Source: Mactromeris polynyma
Taxonomy: Eukaryota; Mollusca; Bivalvia; Venerida; Mactridae
Length of the DNA: 64,000 nt
Assembly: GCA_032209605.1 (NCBI GenBank)
Contig: JASFXZ010000005.1
Coordinates: 31,794,905-31,858,904, forward strand
Direction: 5' to 3'
Shown here piece after piece: positions 1 through 12,444 of the stretch. The stretch's first letter is position 1, and the number at the start of each line of letters is the position of its first letter. A program made the translations under genes and the position numbers. The notes beneath the pieces were generated by a model. It saw only the letters and a list, made by a program, of their open reading frames with translations. It ran no database searches and was not told where the DNA came from.

Positions 1-713
1 GATTGAGCCATATGGTGTCTGTAATGCCATGTTTCTGTGGATCTGTATATCAGTTATTTGTCACATTTTCATGTATTTTGTACGTCTGTCACAGTTTGCA
101 TGTTGCTGTTTTTGTTTTTCTTCAGTGTTTCTGAATGTTGCAACTTTTTACCGTTTTCATTCTTTATTTTATAAGTGGAAAGTTTTGCATGCCTTCTTAA
201 AAAGCAAATATTTGTTGTTCTGTTCTGTACTTTTTCAACTTACCTTGTCAATAGTTCTGTCCTGTATGATGTATAAAACAATGAATTTCATGCCAGTCAT
301 CCAAATTTTTTACCTCCTTTTACTGTCTTGTGATGTGCCATAAAGTATTTACATGTATAAGATACTTACTATTCTGTCTAGTTCTGTGTTTCCATTTCTT
401 AATCAGAATTTAATGCATTCTGTCTATGTCATCACATTTATATAACCCTTATGTATTGTATTAGTGGGCCTAAAATTAGTTGAGAATAATGTTATTGTGT
501 ACATTATGTCTATTGGCTGATATTTTCCATAACATGTTTTCATTGGCCGACCTCCTCCTTATGTTATACAGTAAATAAAAATGGACAATAAGTTTTTAAA
601 GTAGTTGGCACAACTTGTGACTTACCTACCAAGCTTGCTGAGACGGGAATTGTTGACCCAACATGTTAAGTAAAGGACCTTCACATTGCTTGACCTTCGT
701 ATTTTTCTTGCAG
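1..713 (+). other. ODF2 intron (3' part)
   Basis: Non-coding. It ends in a T-rich tract and CAG at 711-713, immediately before the first ODF2 exon seen. An open frame of 104 codons at 29-343 is rich in F, C and L, has no splice or homology support, and is treated as chance. Confidence 0.7.
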
Positions 714-2388
714 ACGTCTACAGGAAGCAGAAGATCAAAATCGTGAACTTCTAACTACAGTCGCCCGCCGTGAAGAAGCTCTCCATCAAAACAATGTAAG
801 TATCTGAAGTTATATTTGGTTGGGTCTGAACTACAAATGCTTATCCAATCTTTTGTGTCAAAAGAAACAGATTTCTGTATTTAGTGATGTTTTTTTACCT
901 CATGTACACTATTACAAGGAGTAAGTCAGTCTGCTTGTGATTGGAATATTTTCACTTAAGTTTGGGACACCATTCTGAAATCTTTGTTTTGACAACTTTG
1001 ACGCCCTGGTTTGTTTGTTTCAGTGCTACAATACTCATTATTGCTTTTCCATTTTTCGAAACAAAGTATTCAGAACGTTGTATTTAGGGATCATGGAATC
1101 ACTCTGTTTGATTATACATTGTATGACAGTTGCATTGTCTTGATGTATCGTAATAATCAGACAGATTAACCTTATCCTGCTAACCTCTGTTATCACAGCT
1201 GACTTATTGTCTATATTATTATTAAAATTCCACTTTCATCACGTTAAGTAATGAAAGGACTCATAGTCTATGATTTACTCACAGAATTGATATATTCAGT
1301 GTATATTTATTTTTAACTATGATTTCAGTTACGTCTCGAGGATCGTGAGAGAGAGAATGCTGGCCTGACTCGTCAACTAGAGGGTACTCTCACTGATCTT
1401 AGACGACAACAAGAACAGACGAGAGACAAACAAGCTTCCAAGGAACGTACTTTACAGTCCAGGATCGTAGATCTGGAATCACAGTTGAGTCAAACTCGTG
1501 CAGAAGTTGCCAGAATTAAGAGGGAAAAAGAGGAGGTAAATATCTAATGGTCAAGTTTTAAGTAATAGCTTTTTTCAGTTACATTTGTCTTAAGGGATGT
1601 ATCTGCCTTGAAGAGTTTTTGTGTATACTTATTTATGCTCAATTTTAATGAATGCATTTATACTTAATTGAATCACACTCAATTTCACTTCCTGGAGAAC
1701 CCAGTGCTGGTGTCTTATGAGGAGGTCACAGGTGTGATCCTTACCTTTGCAGAACTTTAACCCACACCCTCAGGGTTGTGCTGTCAGTACCTTATCCATT
1801 TCGCCACAAGGCCATTTAGCCTTGATGCTTTTGAAGAAAGTTAAATAACATAAGATTAAACAATGTTCTTATGTATGATTTGTATTGTACAGCAAATTTT
1901 GGAGGTTAATTCAATGAGAATACATCAACACTTGAGATTCTGGTCACTGATTTTTATTTCTGTACCTGTCGCAGCCAACTAGTAGATTGTTGGATGGTTG
2001 CCAAGCAACAGATTAATTTATTAACATGTTGGAAGTTTTCTGAGCTTGTTGAATCATATTCCATTCTACATGGTTTATAAAGTTACCCTTTCAGCTTTGT
2101 ATGCATGTTAGTTTCAGCCATTCATGACAGAGATTTATGTATTAATATGCAGTACAAACATAGAAAACATTTAATACTGAAATAAAAATACCTCATCTTC
2201 ATTGTTTTCAGGCAGAACGAAAATTCAACTCTAGACTATATGACCTCAAAGATCGACTGGAGCAGTCACATAGTACCAACCGCAGTATGCAGAATTATGT
2301 ACAATTCTTGAAGAATTCATATGCCAACGTGTTTGGTGATAGTACAGTTAATATGCAATCTACGCCAATGAGATCCGGATATCCTTGA
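714..2388 (+). CDS. ODF2: Outer dense fiber protein 2 (cenexin), C-terminal three coding exons
   Basis: ODF2/cenexin is a coiled-coil scaffold of the mother-centriole appendages, basal body and sperm tail. Three exons are read here: 714-795, 1329-1535 and 2212-2388, all with AG/GT borders and codon-aligned joins, ending in TGA at 2386-2388. Together they encode about 154 residues of charged heptad coiled coil. The end is diagnostic: it contains NRSMQNYVQFLKNSYANVFG, nearly identical to the known vertebrate ODF2 C-terminus, and the region around RREEALHQNNLRLEDRE also matches the family. After VFGD the tail is short (STPMRSGYP), parallel to the SSPIRS tail of vertebrates. The 5' exons lie upstream of the window; positions 1-713 are intron. 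The identification is from recognised conserved motifs; exon borders are inferred from splice consensus and reading frame. Confidence 0.93.
796..1328 (+). other. ODF2 intron
   Basis: Begins GTAAGT and ends TTTCAG. AT-rich; no internal feature recognised. Confidence 0.8.
1536..2211 (+). other. ODF2 last intron, containing a SINE
   Basis: Begins GTAAAT and ends TTTTCAG. It contains an antisense tRNA-derived SINE (see 1673-1822); the rest is AT-rich without recognisable structure. Confidence 0.8.
1673..1822 (-). repeat. tRNA-derived SINE, family 2
   Basis: On the minus strand the head reads like a tRNA gene, with an A-box-like TGGCGAAATGG and a weaker B-box-like GTGGGTTAAAGTTC. The body then carries ATAAGACACCAGCACTGGG and GTGTGATTCAA. 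The same body order recurs on the plus strand near 48700-48838, which supports a dispersed family rather than a tRNA gene. No full cloverleaf was found. Confidence 0.55.
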
Positions 2389-5290
2389 CAACCATTATGA
2401 AAATTTTGATATTTTTAGAAAAATTTCTGACCTTAAATTCGAATTTGGAAGGAAGTGATTTTTATAGTTTTAAGCTTCATAAACATGTATACAATCATTG
2501 GATCAATACACAGTCATGTTCATAAGCCAGAAACACTATTATTGGTTCTTGAATAGATTTATTTATTGTTTTATTTATTAGTTCTAAAGTATGATTATTG
2601 TATATTCACTCGATCATTAATCAGTCATTTGTATAATTATTGTCATTTTACTGAGATATTGATTTTTTACTGTTAATAAATTATTCAGTTTACAATCATT
2701 CACGCATTTTTTAACACCTCGATGGATTGTTGAATATAAGGGCATTTAATGTTGAAAAGTAATCATGTTGCCATGGCAATGTCATTTTATGTATTAAAAC
2801 TTTTTTAATTAAGAAGCCTCCTATACGACCGTATGATTAAGTAAAGTCACAATACTACATTGATGTGAATTTTTGTTTTCACAAACTGATATTAACCGTT
2901 ACCTAATCTTACGAGTGACTTCAATAGTTTTTTATGTAAAACCATCAATAAGTATACTAGACTGTAGGTCTGATCAGTGGTGCTTGGACAATAAGCATAC
3001 ATTATTATACTTGAACTGTATTATTCTCGTATAGTATATAGACTAAGATGATTACATGTATCATAGTTCTGTGGTAAAGTGTGATATAGATGAATTTATT
3101 TATGAAATATGAATTGTCTTTATTGTTTGATTTGTATATCTGATAATGAATGATCATTTGAAGGGTTATACCCTAGGTCCGTCCACTAGATAGTTTATCT
3201 GTCTCATTGATTTTATTGGGTTTTATCTAATTTAGTATAAATTATTCTCTAATTCAATAACAAAATACAAGCATAGTATTTCTGTGTGTTTATTTTTCGT
3301 TCATCAATTAAACCCATTATATGTAATATACACATGTACTGGTCAATTGTAAATATAGTCTTTTAGACATTGACAGAATTTATGTTTTATCTAAGTGCCT
3401 GGTGTTACATGAATGATATTCATCAGCAAGATTTTAGAACTGTATCCTCTGTGTAATTACAAGGAAGTATTATGTCTCGTTTTAACAATCTCGATTGATG
3501 TATACTTCAAGGGATTAAAGCAAAACTAACCTATCAGGATGTAAATAATGAAGTAGATAGAGTTGTTTCGTTTTTTTCCATCAAGTCATATTCTGTTGCT
3601 GACTTGACTTGCCTGGTATAAGGAATATTTTCAGTGGTTGGTTAAATTTAAAATCTTCATGACTTAAACTTGCGTAAAAATACATGACACTGAGATCATC
3701 TTAGTTTGTCAACACATACAATAAGATTGTTTCAGAATGAGATTTCTAGACTTCACAGTTTTCGAACATTACTAGGAATATCCCATATTTGAAAAATTCT
3801 TATCATTTGTATGGTTATAGCAAAGGTCTGACCAGCCTTATACCGATATATGGCTGACTTCTGACTGTAGACTGTAAGATATTATATGGTTCCAGTGTTT
3901 GGGATCTTTTATGTAATGAGATCTGGGATGTTTTATATTGTGTACTTATCTGTGATATTGATATTTTACTTTGTTTTTTATGTTATATGTGCTTTTTTAC
4001 ATTCATTGAAACATTCATTGATGCAGTATTTTATTTGATACATCAAAGATTTGCTGTAATAGTATTGTGGCTTGATATGTGATATCAATGCAGTAGTGTT
4101 ACATTGAGTCTTGAATAGTTACTGTCTCATTGCATATACAGTGTAAACTCATATGTCAGTTATTTATATGTAAATTAAATGGGTCAGCATTGCATTACAA
4201 CAATGAGTCATCAATTGATGAGGTGCAAGTGGAACCAGCATCTGCTGCTTGGTTTGTATGTAGGGAGACTGGTTTCACTTTCAACCCTAGATATATAAGA
4301 AATTGTCATTTCATCAAATATTGTGTAAGGCAATTAATGGATTTTTGACGTTCCTGTGAATGAATGAAATGAAAATAAGGAACAGTTTTTGTGCTACTCA
4401 AGATAGATCTTTCTCTCAGAATCTGAACAATGACAAGATTTATAACGTCATGGTCATCTCGGCCTATAAATACATGTTTGTAATTTTGTAAGATTTTCAT
4501 GGATTTAAAAAAAAAAAGTTGCACAAGAGGTATTTATGAATTTTGTTAATAAAATTTATAATTTCTTTGTAATCGTAATAGAACAGTAATATCTCTACTG
4601 TATGTTGTTTGTTTTTTTTTGTAAGTTTTATTAACTGAACATCATCATTTATTGAGGACTGTTATAGGGAACAGATACAATTAAATGGTTTTTTATAAGG
4701 TTGTGATGTGGTTGTCTATGTCATGTTTTATATATAAGGTACGTGCATTTATGGTCCATAGTAGATTATTATATAATATAGCCATGCTCTTGACTTAGAC
4801 GTTAGACTAGAATCCTCGAAGTTTTCTCATACTCTATATGAAATATTACCTCTTTAGTTGTGCTTAACACACATATCTAATGGTACGGGATTTGAAGGGA
4901 AATACATACATCTATCTTTTATGTTTTTAACATTCAGTTTACTTTTCTACAGAAAAATTTGTTTGATAGAAAAGTCACTAAACACACATTTCAATGATCG
5001 ACTTTATTATAGGTATAGCAACGATGCCATTATGTGATTTCTGTATCTATGCCAAGTTAATGACTATCACTATTGCCGCATTTACGTAAAAGGCCAACTT
5101 AGGCAGTAATACATTGTATATCTAATTGCTAGGAAATATATTACCCCTTGTATTCTTGGGAAATCAGTACTTTGTTAGATGTTTTATCAAATTTGTGGCA
5201 GAAATTTGATTTTTTTTATCTTACGTATTATTGTATACAACTGATATAGAAATAAAGTATTTTTGTATACCACTCATTGTTCTGTTGTCT
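2389..5290 (+). other. ODF2 3' UTR (probable, long)
   Basis: There is no credible coding frame after the ODF2 stop. AATAAA hexamers are visible at 2675-2680 and 5251-5256, so short and long alternative 3' ends are both possible. The 72-codon frames at about 4130-4524 lie on both strands of the same AT-rich DNA and are not supported as genes. The true end needs transcript data. Confidence 0.5.
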
Positions 5291-7690
5291 GTATGTTGTT
5301 ATTTCACAGTCCAGGGTTGCTATGAAACCTAACACTGCTTAATGCTGTTTGGCTACTGAAGTACACATATACATGTATACAGCAAATTGTCTGTACAACT
5401 TTAATGCAAGGGGTCCTGCTACATAATTTATATAGGAGCAGAGGTGTACCACTTAATATTGTGGAGTGTTAAGGGACATGGAATGGTAAAAAGCTCTGGT
5501 ACACCATTTTGTATTGCAAGAATCTTGACTACATAATGACAACTTGCTCTGTAACAACAAGTTTGCATTGACTTGTTTCCATACATTTGAATCATGTATG
5601 TTACAGCAAACTGCAATCTGTATCAACAGATGTACCCAGTACCTTTTTAGAAACAGTGAAATATGTTAGCACTCTTGACACAGATGCACCAGCTATGGGC
5701 TTTTCAGTAGAATGCAAATATTTTGTTTGTGTACATGCTATATAATTTTGGAGCTATAAGAATTGAATCCATCCCCCTTTCAGACATTTTTGGTCGGAGA
5801 CCAATTTTTTAAGTCGCAAAAGGGCCATAACTCCTCCAAAATCGGTGGATTGCAACCAAGATCGAAGTTGACCTATATCTAATTACGTGAACTTATGTGC
5901 CGTATATAAATTGAATCAATCCACCCTGTTATTGATCAGAAAGCAATGGTTCACATGGACGGACAGGGGAAACACTTCATGCCCCTTTTCACCATTCTTG
6001 GAATGATGGAGGCATAATGGAGCTAGGCAATCTTGCGTACTGACATTTGAAAGTGTAGCCAGCAAGCATATGGAGACAATCCAGTCTCAGCTATGACTCT
6101 AAACATGACAGCCAATTTTGCACACTGAAACTCTTGAATGTATATATAAATGACAATAAAACTGTTCAGCAGAAATACAATATTTATTTAGCACAGGAAT
6201 ATTTTTTTAATTCATCACACTGTACAATGCATATAAATAAGGTAAACAGCATAAACTATGACTTAAATTATTTACAAGCTTGGATTTATCAATAACAGAG
6301 CGCTGCTATGGGATTTCAACCTCTTGTGTTAGTGACGTCATTTCAAGAAAACGCAACATGTGATGTCACTATTTGCAAGCAGGAAACAATATTTACTCCA
6401 TACGGTCACTTCGTTTCATAATGCCATAAGGGGCAAATATTGCTTACTGTCAGTACATGGTGACGTCACATGTGACATTTTCTGGAAATGACTAGGTTGG
6501 AATTCATACAGTGAGTGGCGCTCATTATTGGTAAATAATGAAAGACAAAAATAATTGAAAATAAACAACAAAACTTCTATAACAAGCAACAATAACAATC
6601 AAACAGTCAGTATATTGCACATTTTACTCATGTGTTGGAGTCGTACACCAGTATTTCACTTACATACAGCAGTCAGTTAACAACACAAACCTTCCTAGGT
6701 AACCAACCAGAACTTACCCGTTTTTCTGCAATGTTTAACTGACAAACTAGCAACAATTTTGATAGGTTTTCAGTTTTGGTATACCTATCCAATAAAATAG
6801 CTATACATGTAATCTGTCTAAAATTGATTCAGTATATTAACCATAACGATATATTATCATGTATTATAATTTTCAAAGATCAGTAAATATTTTAATACAG
6901 GAGGCATTTTTCACACACATCTCACTAGCAGATATTCTCGCGTAAGTCATTAAAGGAGTAATTTATATATTCCATCACAACTGACAACACAGTCTGTCCA
7001 CTTTATCTCCTTCCAACATATATACAACTTTCTATTCATACCAACTGTTCCAAACGATTTTCCCCACATAAAATAATCTCATTAATGAGGGGCGATCCAG
7101 AAATACTTGACTTTCTTCTTAACTTTGTTATTAACGATAATATGAAACTGCTCTCAAATGTAAAACTTTTGAGCAAAGGAAAACAAAGTGATAGGAGCTA
7201 CATCAATGTGCCAATGGGAAACAAAAGTTACAGCAAACATGAACTAATGTGTCAATAAATTATTTTTATATTAAAAAATAAAATCGCAGACAATATTTTT
7301 AATGACATCAGAAATAAGGTATCAATAAAGGTTGAGTCGAGGACTCTAATGGACACAATATAATATTCTGTACAGCCAATCTGAAGAAAAATCTCTCAAA
7401 TATGTTTTAAAACGGTCTAAATTATGGAAACAGAGCATTTACCTTAGTTATCAGATGGTCACGATAAATATGGTGCACTCATTAACAAATATACGGTATC
7501 AGTGGATATTTTTGCGAGTCAAAGTTGCGAATCAGTGATTTCTGATGTGAGCAAAATCTGGAATCACTGAAGTATTGTACATGTAGTATAGTTATAACAT
7601 TGTACTTCTGTGAACCAGGAAAATGTCAGAATTCATGGAATTTGCAAACATTCTACATTGCAAACTTCATCACTTACAGAGTAACATAAA
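5291..7690. other. Intergenic region between ODF2 and FBXW5, part 1
   Basis: No gene recognised. Positions about 5770-6010 carry a dispersed repeat with phrases such as AGGGCCATAACTCC and CATGGACGGACAGG. A similar stretch occurs at about 18655-18840 inside FBXW5. Around 6310-6475 there are CRE-like TGACGTCA words. The rest is AT-rich. Confidence 0.5.
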
Positions 7691-7692
7691 AC

Positions 7693-7823
7693 CACAGGAG
7701 ATTGTCACAAGTTCTCTCCCTTTATCCCTTTTACAGTGTAATACAATATATACATATACTACAGAAAGGATAAAGGGAGAGAACTCTAGAAGGGATAAAG
7801 GGAGGCAACTCATGAGAATTCAG
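7693..7823. repeat. Palindromic MITE, family B
   Basis: Arms beginning CACAGGAGATTGTCAC and GTTCTCTCCCTTTATCC are mirrored by GGATAAAGGGAG and AACTCATGA. Related copies are at 26213-26323, 40134-40202, 54049-54118 and at the right edge of the window (63985-64000). This is a terminal-inverted-repeat family with no coding capacity. Confidence 0.75.
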
Positions 7824-7946
7824 GAACAGTTTTAAACATACGGTCTACAGTCCACGTTGAAGTGTGTGTCACACAGATGTATATAACAACAGATGTTACA
7901 GTATTTCAGGAGCTGAATCCCAATAGTTTCCATAAAGCAAATGTAT

Positions 7947-8124
7947 ACAGTAAAACCTTACTTAAAGACCACCTCAATAATAAGACATCATCAAAATTAA
8001 GAACACAATTTTCCAGTCCAATTTCACCATTTTGCTCTCTAATCAACCTCAATATAAAGACCACCTCAATACGAAGACGTGTTTTCACATGTCAGAAGGG
8101 TGGTCTTATATTTGAGTTTTACTG
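7947..8124 (+). repeat. TA-flanked MITE, family A
   Basis: Begins CAGTAAAACCTTACTTAAAG and ends GAGTTTTACTG, next to a TA on the left. Its core alternates phrases of the type AAGACCACCTCAATA. The family is present at least eight times in the window (7947, 16131, 17981, 46504, 49951, 51623, 63718, and relics at 38690 and 44131). Ends and TA flank suggest a Tc1/mariner or pogo-type non-autonomous element. The overlapping 124-codon and 60-codon frames are shadows of this repeat. Confidence 0.75.
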
Positions 8125-8267
8125 GACTTATAAAAAAGATATGCTAGCATTCAAAATCATAGGTAAATTATTAAAAACTGTCATTTGTACATGCATTGAA
8201 AATATGATAAATAATTATTATTGTTCCATTCCATGAAATAGCCACTACAACATAAATGTATATGAAA

Positions 8268-8303
8268 TATTTAGTGTGTAGGGAAATATTTAGTGTGTAG
8301 GGA
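8268..8303 (+). repeat. Short tandem duplication (about 19-bp unit)
   Basis: ATTTAGTGTGTAGGGAA occurs twice in immediate succession. Confidence 0.7.
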
Positions 8304-8666
8304 AGTATTTCCCCGAGCCTGCTTTTTCAGCTTAAAAAGTATACTTCTGTTTGGTACTGACAAAAAGAGGCTTTCTTTCTCACTTATAAAACCGTTTATA
8401 CCAGTCCTTATCTCACAGTAGTGCTTATTATTGTAGATTTGTAACTATAGCATTATGAGTATAACTAAGCATGCAACAGCACAGTTGATGAGAAGAGTTA
8501 GATATAATTATGCAATGTGCATAATCAAGCTGCACTAATTATAGAAATAAAAGCCAGTAAAAATATAATTACTCGAGATTTAATTACATAAAATAACATG
8601 TAAACGCTGAATACAGCATACGAGGGATGTTTTACAATTAATGAATATATATGCTTTCAGATTATA

Positions 8667-8930
8667 GCAAGTTACTTTTTGTATAGTAAAGCCCAATTTT
8701 TCGTGCCACCATAGTAACTAACTAATGTACTTCAAATGTTTATTAATTCTCTAACAGGTACCAAACATGGATAAAATGTTACATATTTTATTACAAGCAA
8801 GTTAATTTTTGTATAGTAAAGCCCAATTTTTCGTGCCACCATAGTAACTAACTTATGTACTTCAAATGTTTATTAATTCTCTAACAGGTACCAAACATGG
8901 ATAAAATGTTACATATTTTATTACAAGCAA
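8667..8930 (+). repeat. 130-bp tandem duplication
   Basis: The block starting GCAAGTTA at 8667 is repeated from 8797 with very few differences; both contain TTTTTCGTGCCACCATAG. A third copy aborts after about 5-15 bp at 8927. It abuts the hAT element that begins at 8980. Confidence 0.85.
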
Positions 8931-8979
8931 ATTAATTTGCCTTCATAAATGTAACAAAATTATTGCTTAATTCTAGGAC

Positions 8980-10080
8980 CAGACATGGATTAATCGATTA
9001 AAGTAATTTAATCGATTATTAATCTATTAATATTTTCCATTAATCATCATAAATCGTTAATCAAGCATTTTTAGGATTAATGATTAATAATTTAATCGAT
9101 TACCGGAGAAAAGATGGCTGTAATCATGATTATTTTACGATTGACACATGATTACTTTGTACAAGAGCGTCAGAAAATTTATGAAAGTAATTAAATGGGA
9201 AAAATGCAACAAATTCTTTTTATTGCAATCATCGAATAAGAGATTAAAAAATTAGCAATTATCACTTATTTATCCAATTTCATGTACAGAGCAGTCAGAC
9301 TTAGCCTGAGGGCACAGAACATTGTAATCTGGTTTATACATGTAGATAATCAGTTAATAAGGGGATAAACTGACAACTAATTGTACGCAAATAAAGTAAG
9401 CACTGTTATACTTCATATTATTGAAATTAATAATTGCCCTTAATAGTTTAGCTTCAACCCTTTGTTAACTTTTGCTCAACATGAATATAAAACTGCCTGT
9501 ATGTGATGTCAGAATGTGTAGAGGTTGACCCCCTTCAGTACTGGAAAGATAATTCAGAGAATTATCCAGCACTTGCAAATTTAGCCAAAAAAATCCTCAC
9601 AATACCTGCCACCTCAGCTCCTGTAGAAAGACTTTTCAGTATTGCTGGGAAATTCTTTTGACCTGAGCGATGCAGATTAAGTGATACCACTTTTGAAAAA
9701 CTGATGATGATAAAATGCAACAAGCATATTTGAACTACATGTACTGTTTAAACAGTATATGAATACCGACATGTGAAGAATGACACATTTGAACTATTGT
9801 TTAAATAGAACATGGACAGTATAGAATGACTTCAGTTAAATATATAGTTCATTTAAAACTGAAATAGTTTAATAAATGTACAAATATGTTGTGAATCAAG
9901 TGTTTTATCTTGTGTTTCTTCCAAAGTAATCGTTAATCATGATTACTTTAGATTTATGATTATTAATTTAATCGATTACTTGTTATTAGTCAAATAATTG
10001 ATTAATAATTGATTATCCAAAATTGACTAAATAATCGATTATTAATCGATTATTTTTCAAAGTAATCGAATCCATGTCTG
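8980..10080 (+). mobile_element. hAT-superfamily transposon derivative with intact ends and target duplication
   Basis: The element is 1101 bp long. It starts CAGACATGGATT and ends in the exact inverse, AATCCATGTCTG. It is flanked by a perfect 8-bp direct repeat TCTAGGAC (8972-8979 and 10081-10088), the target-duplication length of hAT elements. Both subterminal regions carry many AATCGATTA words, plausible transposase-binding repeats. An internal coding relic of the hAT dimerisation domain lies at 9524-9733. The rest of the transposase is absent, so this is an internally deleted, non-autonomous copy. Confidence 0.92.
9524..9733 (+). pseudogene. hAT transposase C-terminal dimerisation domain relic
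   Basis: Seventy codons read in one frame. They include YPALANLAKKILTIPAT and SAPVERLFSIAGK, the signature of the hAT family C-terminal dimerisation (hATC) region, followed by PERCRLSDTTFEKLM. A single in-frame TGA at 9659-9661 sits where the family usually has the arginine of RxRL-type sequence and looks like a CGA to TGA transition. The frame then continues open to a final TGA. There is no catalytic domain or start, so it is a fragment carried inside the hAT derivative. Confidence 0.85.
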
Positions 10081-10424
10081 TCTAGGACACCCCAAGTATA
10101 CATAAATATTTAATAATAAATTGTAAACCATGATTAAAAGGATTAATAGTTCATCCCAATACAAATCTATCTGCATTATTATATGTACAGCAGACTAGTT
10201 TTGCAACATGCAAGTAACGTCACAAAGAACAAATCACCAATGCCTATAAGTTTCCACTGTAAAGTCCATAAAACTAATGGTCAGTATTTTGTCTATTTAT
10301 CACAGGTTTTACGAGACTTAGTTTTATTTTTAGATTGTATTATTCCCTTATTTTACAACAGGTAATCAATGCTATTCATTAAATCATACATTATTGCGAT
10401 CTAAAGATTAATATTGTAGGTTTA

Positions 10425-10616
10425 ATCTTATTTATTTTACATCAATTGTGAAACAAGTTCTTACAACTTATATAAATCACTCTGGGTGACTGCTTCCTGG
10501 CTACCAACCAGTACTTGCACTAAATTAAGGGATTGTGAAGTTCATCTCGGGGCTCGAACTCGCGACCTTCGGATCAGGAGTCAGGCGCTCTATCTCTCGA
10601 CCACTGCGCCTCCATT
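10425..10616 (-). repeat. tRNA-derived SINE, family 1
   Basis: On the minus strand the head has A-box-like AGTGGTCGAGAGATAGAGC and B-box-like GGTCGCGAGTTCGAGCC. A body follows with TACTGGTTGGTAGCCAGG, and a tail near ACATCAATTGTGAAACAAG. Related copies are at about 23720-23925 and 41679-41878, and a tail-only fragment is at 47127-47185. The dispersed copies with a shared non-tRNA body make this a SINE rather than a tRNA gene. Confidence 0.8.
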
Positions 10617-12444
10617 AACATTGTACAGTCACCCATGTTAAGTAGATGAAATAAATTATCAGAAGTATCCAAATGCCAACATACTCAAAAGTAACAAATA
10701 ACCTCATAAAAGTAACAGAACATACCATTCTAAAAATAGAACTGACAGGTCACTACACTATACCAGTTATGTAGTTTACCATGGTGCAGCAAAAAGTCTA
10801 AATGCTTCACAAAGCTGTTCACTTCACTAACAAAACATACCACTTGAAATGTTCTGGATGACAATGGTACCAGAGCTATTTCTATTGTAACAGGAATTCT
10901 TAAAATACAGGCCCAATCAAGCACAGAATCTAATCAACTTTGCTAACATCAAAAACTATGTTACATTCAAAATGTTCGTCAAATTATGTCAAGAAACACT
11001 TTGCTTCAGACAGGCTTCTTTGTTTGACGCTTCTAATAAATCTGCATAGAATTTGTGATATGAAAGGTAAAATTATTAGGAAACTGAAAAAGTATGGATT
11101 TAGAAAATTCAACAATTTCTCCATTTTGATGCCACAGAAAAATATATATGTAGCAGATAGGATATAATTATTCTATTAAGGTATCAATTTATAAAAGTGG
11201 AATTTTGAAATATGGCACAGAATGAGTTAAATCTAAATAATTTAATCTGATCAATTATGAGACTTTTTGTTGAAACTTATGTTTTAAGATATTTCATCCT
11301 TGTGGAAGATTACAGAATTGTTGCTACGGCAATTACACCAATAGGTTCATGGTGCTTCCTTCAATACAAGTCTGTCACAAACAACACTGATTTTGATTGT
11401 ACACTTGTCTCCATGACAACACAAATAAGTCTCTCAATATTGCATGGTAAAAATGCAATCTGTTTCCATGGCGACAGAATGTCAGTATCCCATTGCTGAA
11501 ATGTTTATAAAATCTCCATGTTTCCATGGCAACAAAACAAAGACATCAATGTCCTTCACCACTGCACAACTTCTCATCAAACTCGCTGGTTTCAGACATG
11601 AGTGCCTGCACATGTTTCACCCTAATGCTGTGTTCCTTGTTAAATGCCTTTACAACCTGCGATAGAAAGTATTCAACTTTGTTTCCTCTCTTACATAAAA
11701 TAAAACAGGAATGAACAACTTTGTTCAATCATAGAATAAGTCCTCTTCATTACATCAAATTTACAACAGAGACCTTATTCACAAACATTTTAAGACTGAA
11801 AATCTAACTTAGACTTAAGGACCCAGTTGTTCACAACATTCATAATAATTCAGAGATTTGGCTGCCTCAGGGGAATGAGGCGATTTGTATTGTTGGGGTC
11901 TAAAATGCCCAACCCAAGAGCCAAGCATTTTGTATAAATCCCCACAGTGGGACATGTAAATTCCCCACTTCAAGGATCTGTTAAAAATCCAGCCTGTTAT
12001 TTCCTGGGACCAGAATCATTATGGAAAAAAACATTGATAAGTACATTACATTATTTTCTATATAAACAAATTTTAACGTACTAGTATGAGACCATAAACA
12101 ATACAATAATCAATTGTTTCCAGTAAGAAAGATAGTAAAAGTAAAGTATATCTTCAGCTACTGTGCAACCAACCTCTCCATAGTGGCAATCTCTTGAGTA
12201 AGAACCTCTCTTCAACAACAAATTCAAATTTTTCATGTAGCAATAAATTGCAACCAATTTAACCATTTCTAGAGCAACAATCATTCAACGCCAGGCAGAA
12301 TATATCTGCAAACATGTGCTGCCCTGGAGAGATAGAACTGTAGTATGCTTGACTGAAGTAAGTCAACAAGTCGATCATACTTGTAACATTGATCTTTTCA
12401 TGATAAAGCCAATAATTATCATCTCAATTATCATATAATTATTA
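10617..12444. other. Region downstream of FBXW5
   Basis: No gene recognised. It is probably in part the FBXW5 3' UTR, since FBXW5 runs leftward and ends at 12445. Several 60-80 codon frames here are on both strands and unsupported. No polyadenylation site could be fixed. Confidence 0.5.

Noticed and set aside
29..343. 104-codon plus-strand open frame
   Set aside because: Lies in the ODF2 intron, hydrophobic by AT-rich composition, with no splice or homology support.
10425..10616. Functional tRNA gene
   Set aside because: A- and B-box-like sequences are present, but no full cloverleaf, and the body and tail are shared with copies at 23720 and 41679; it is a SINE.
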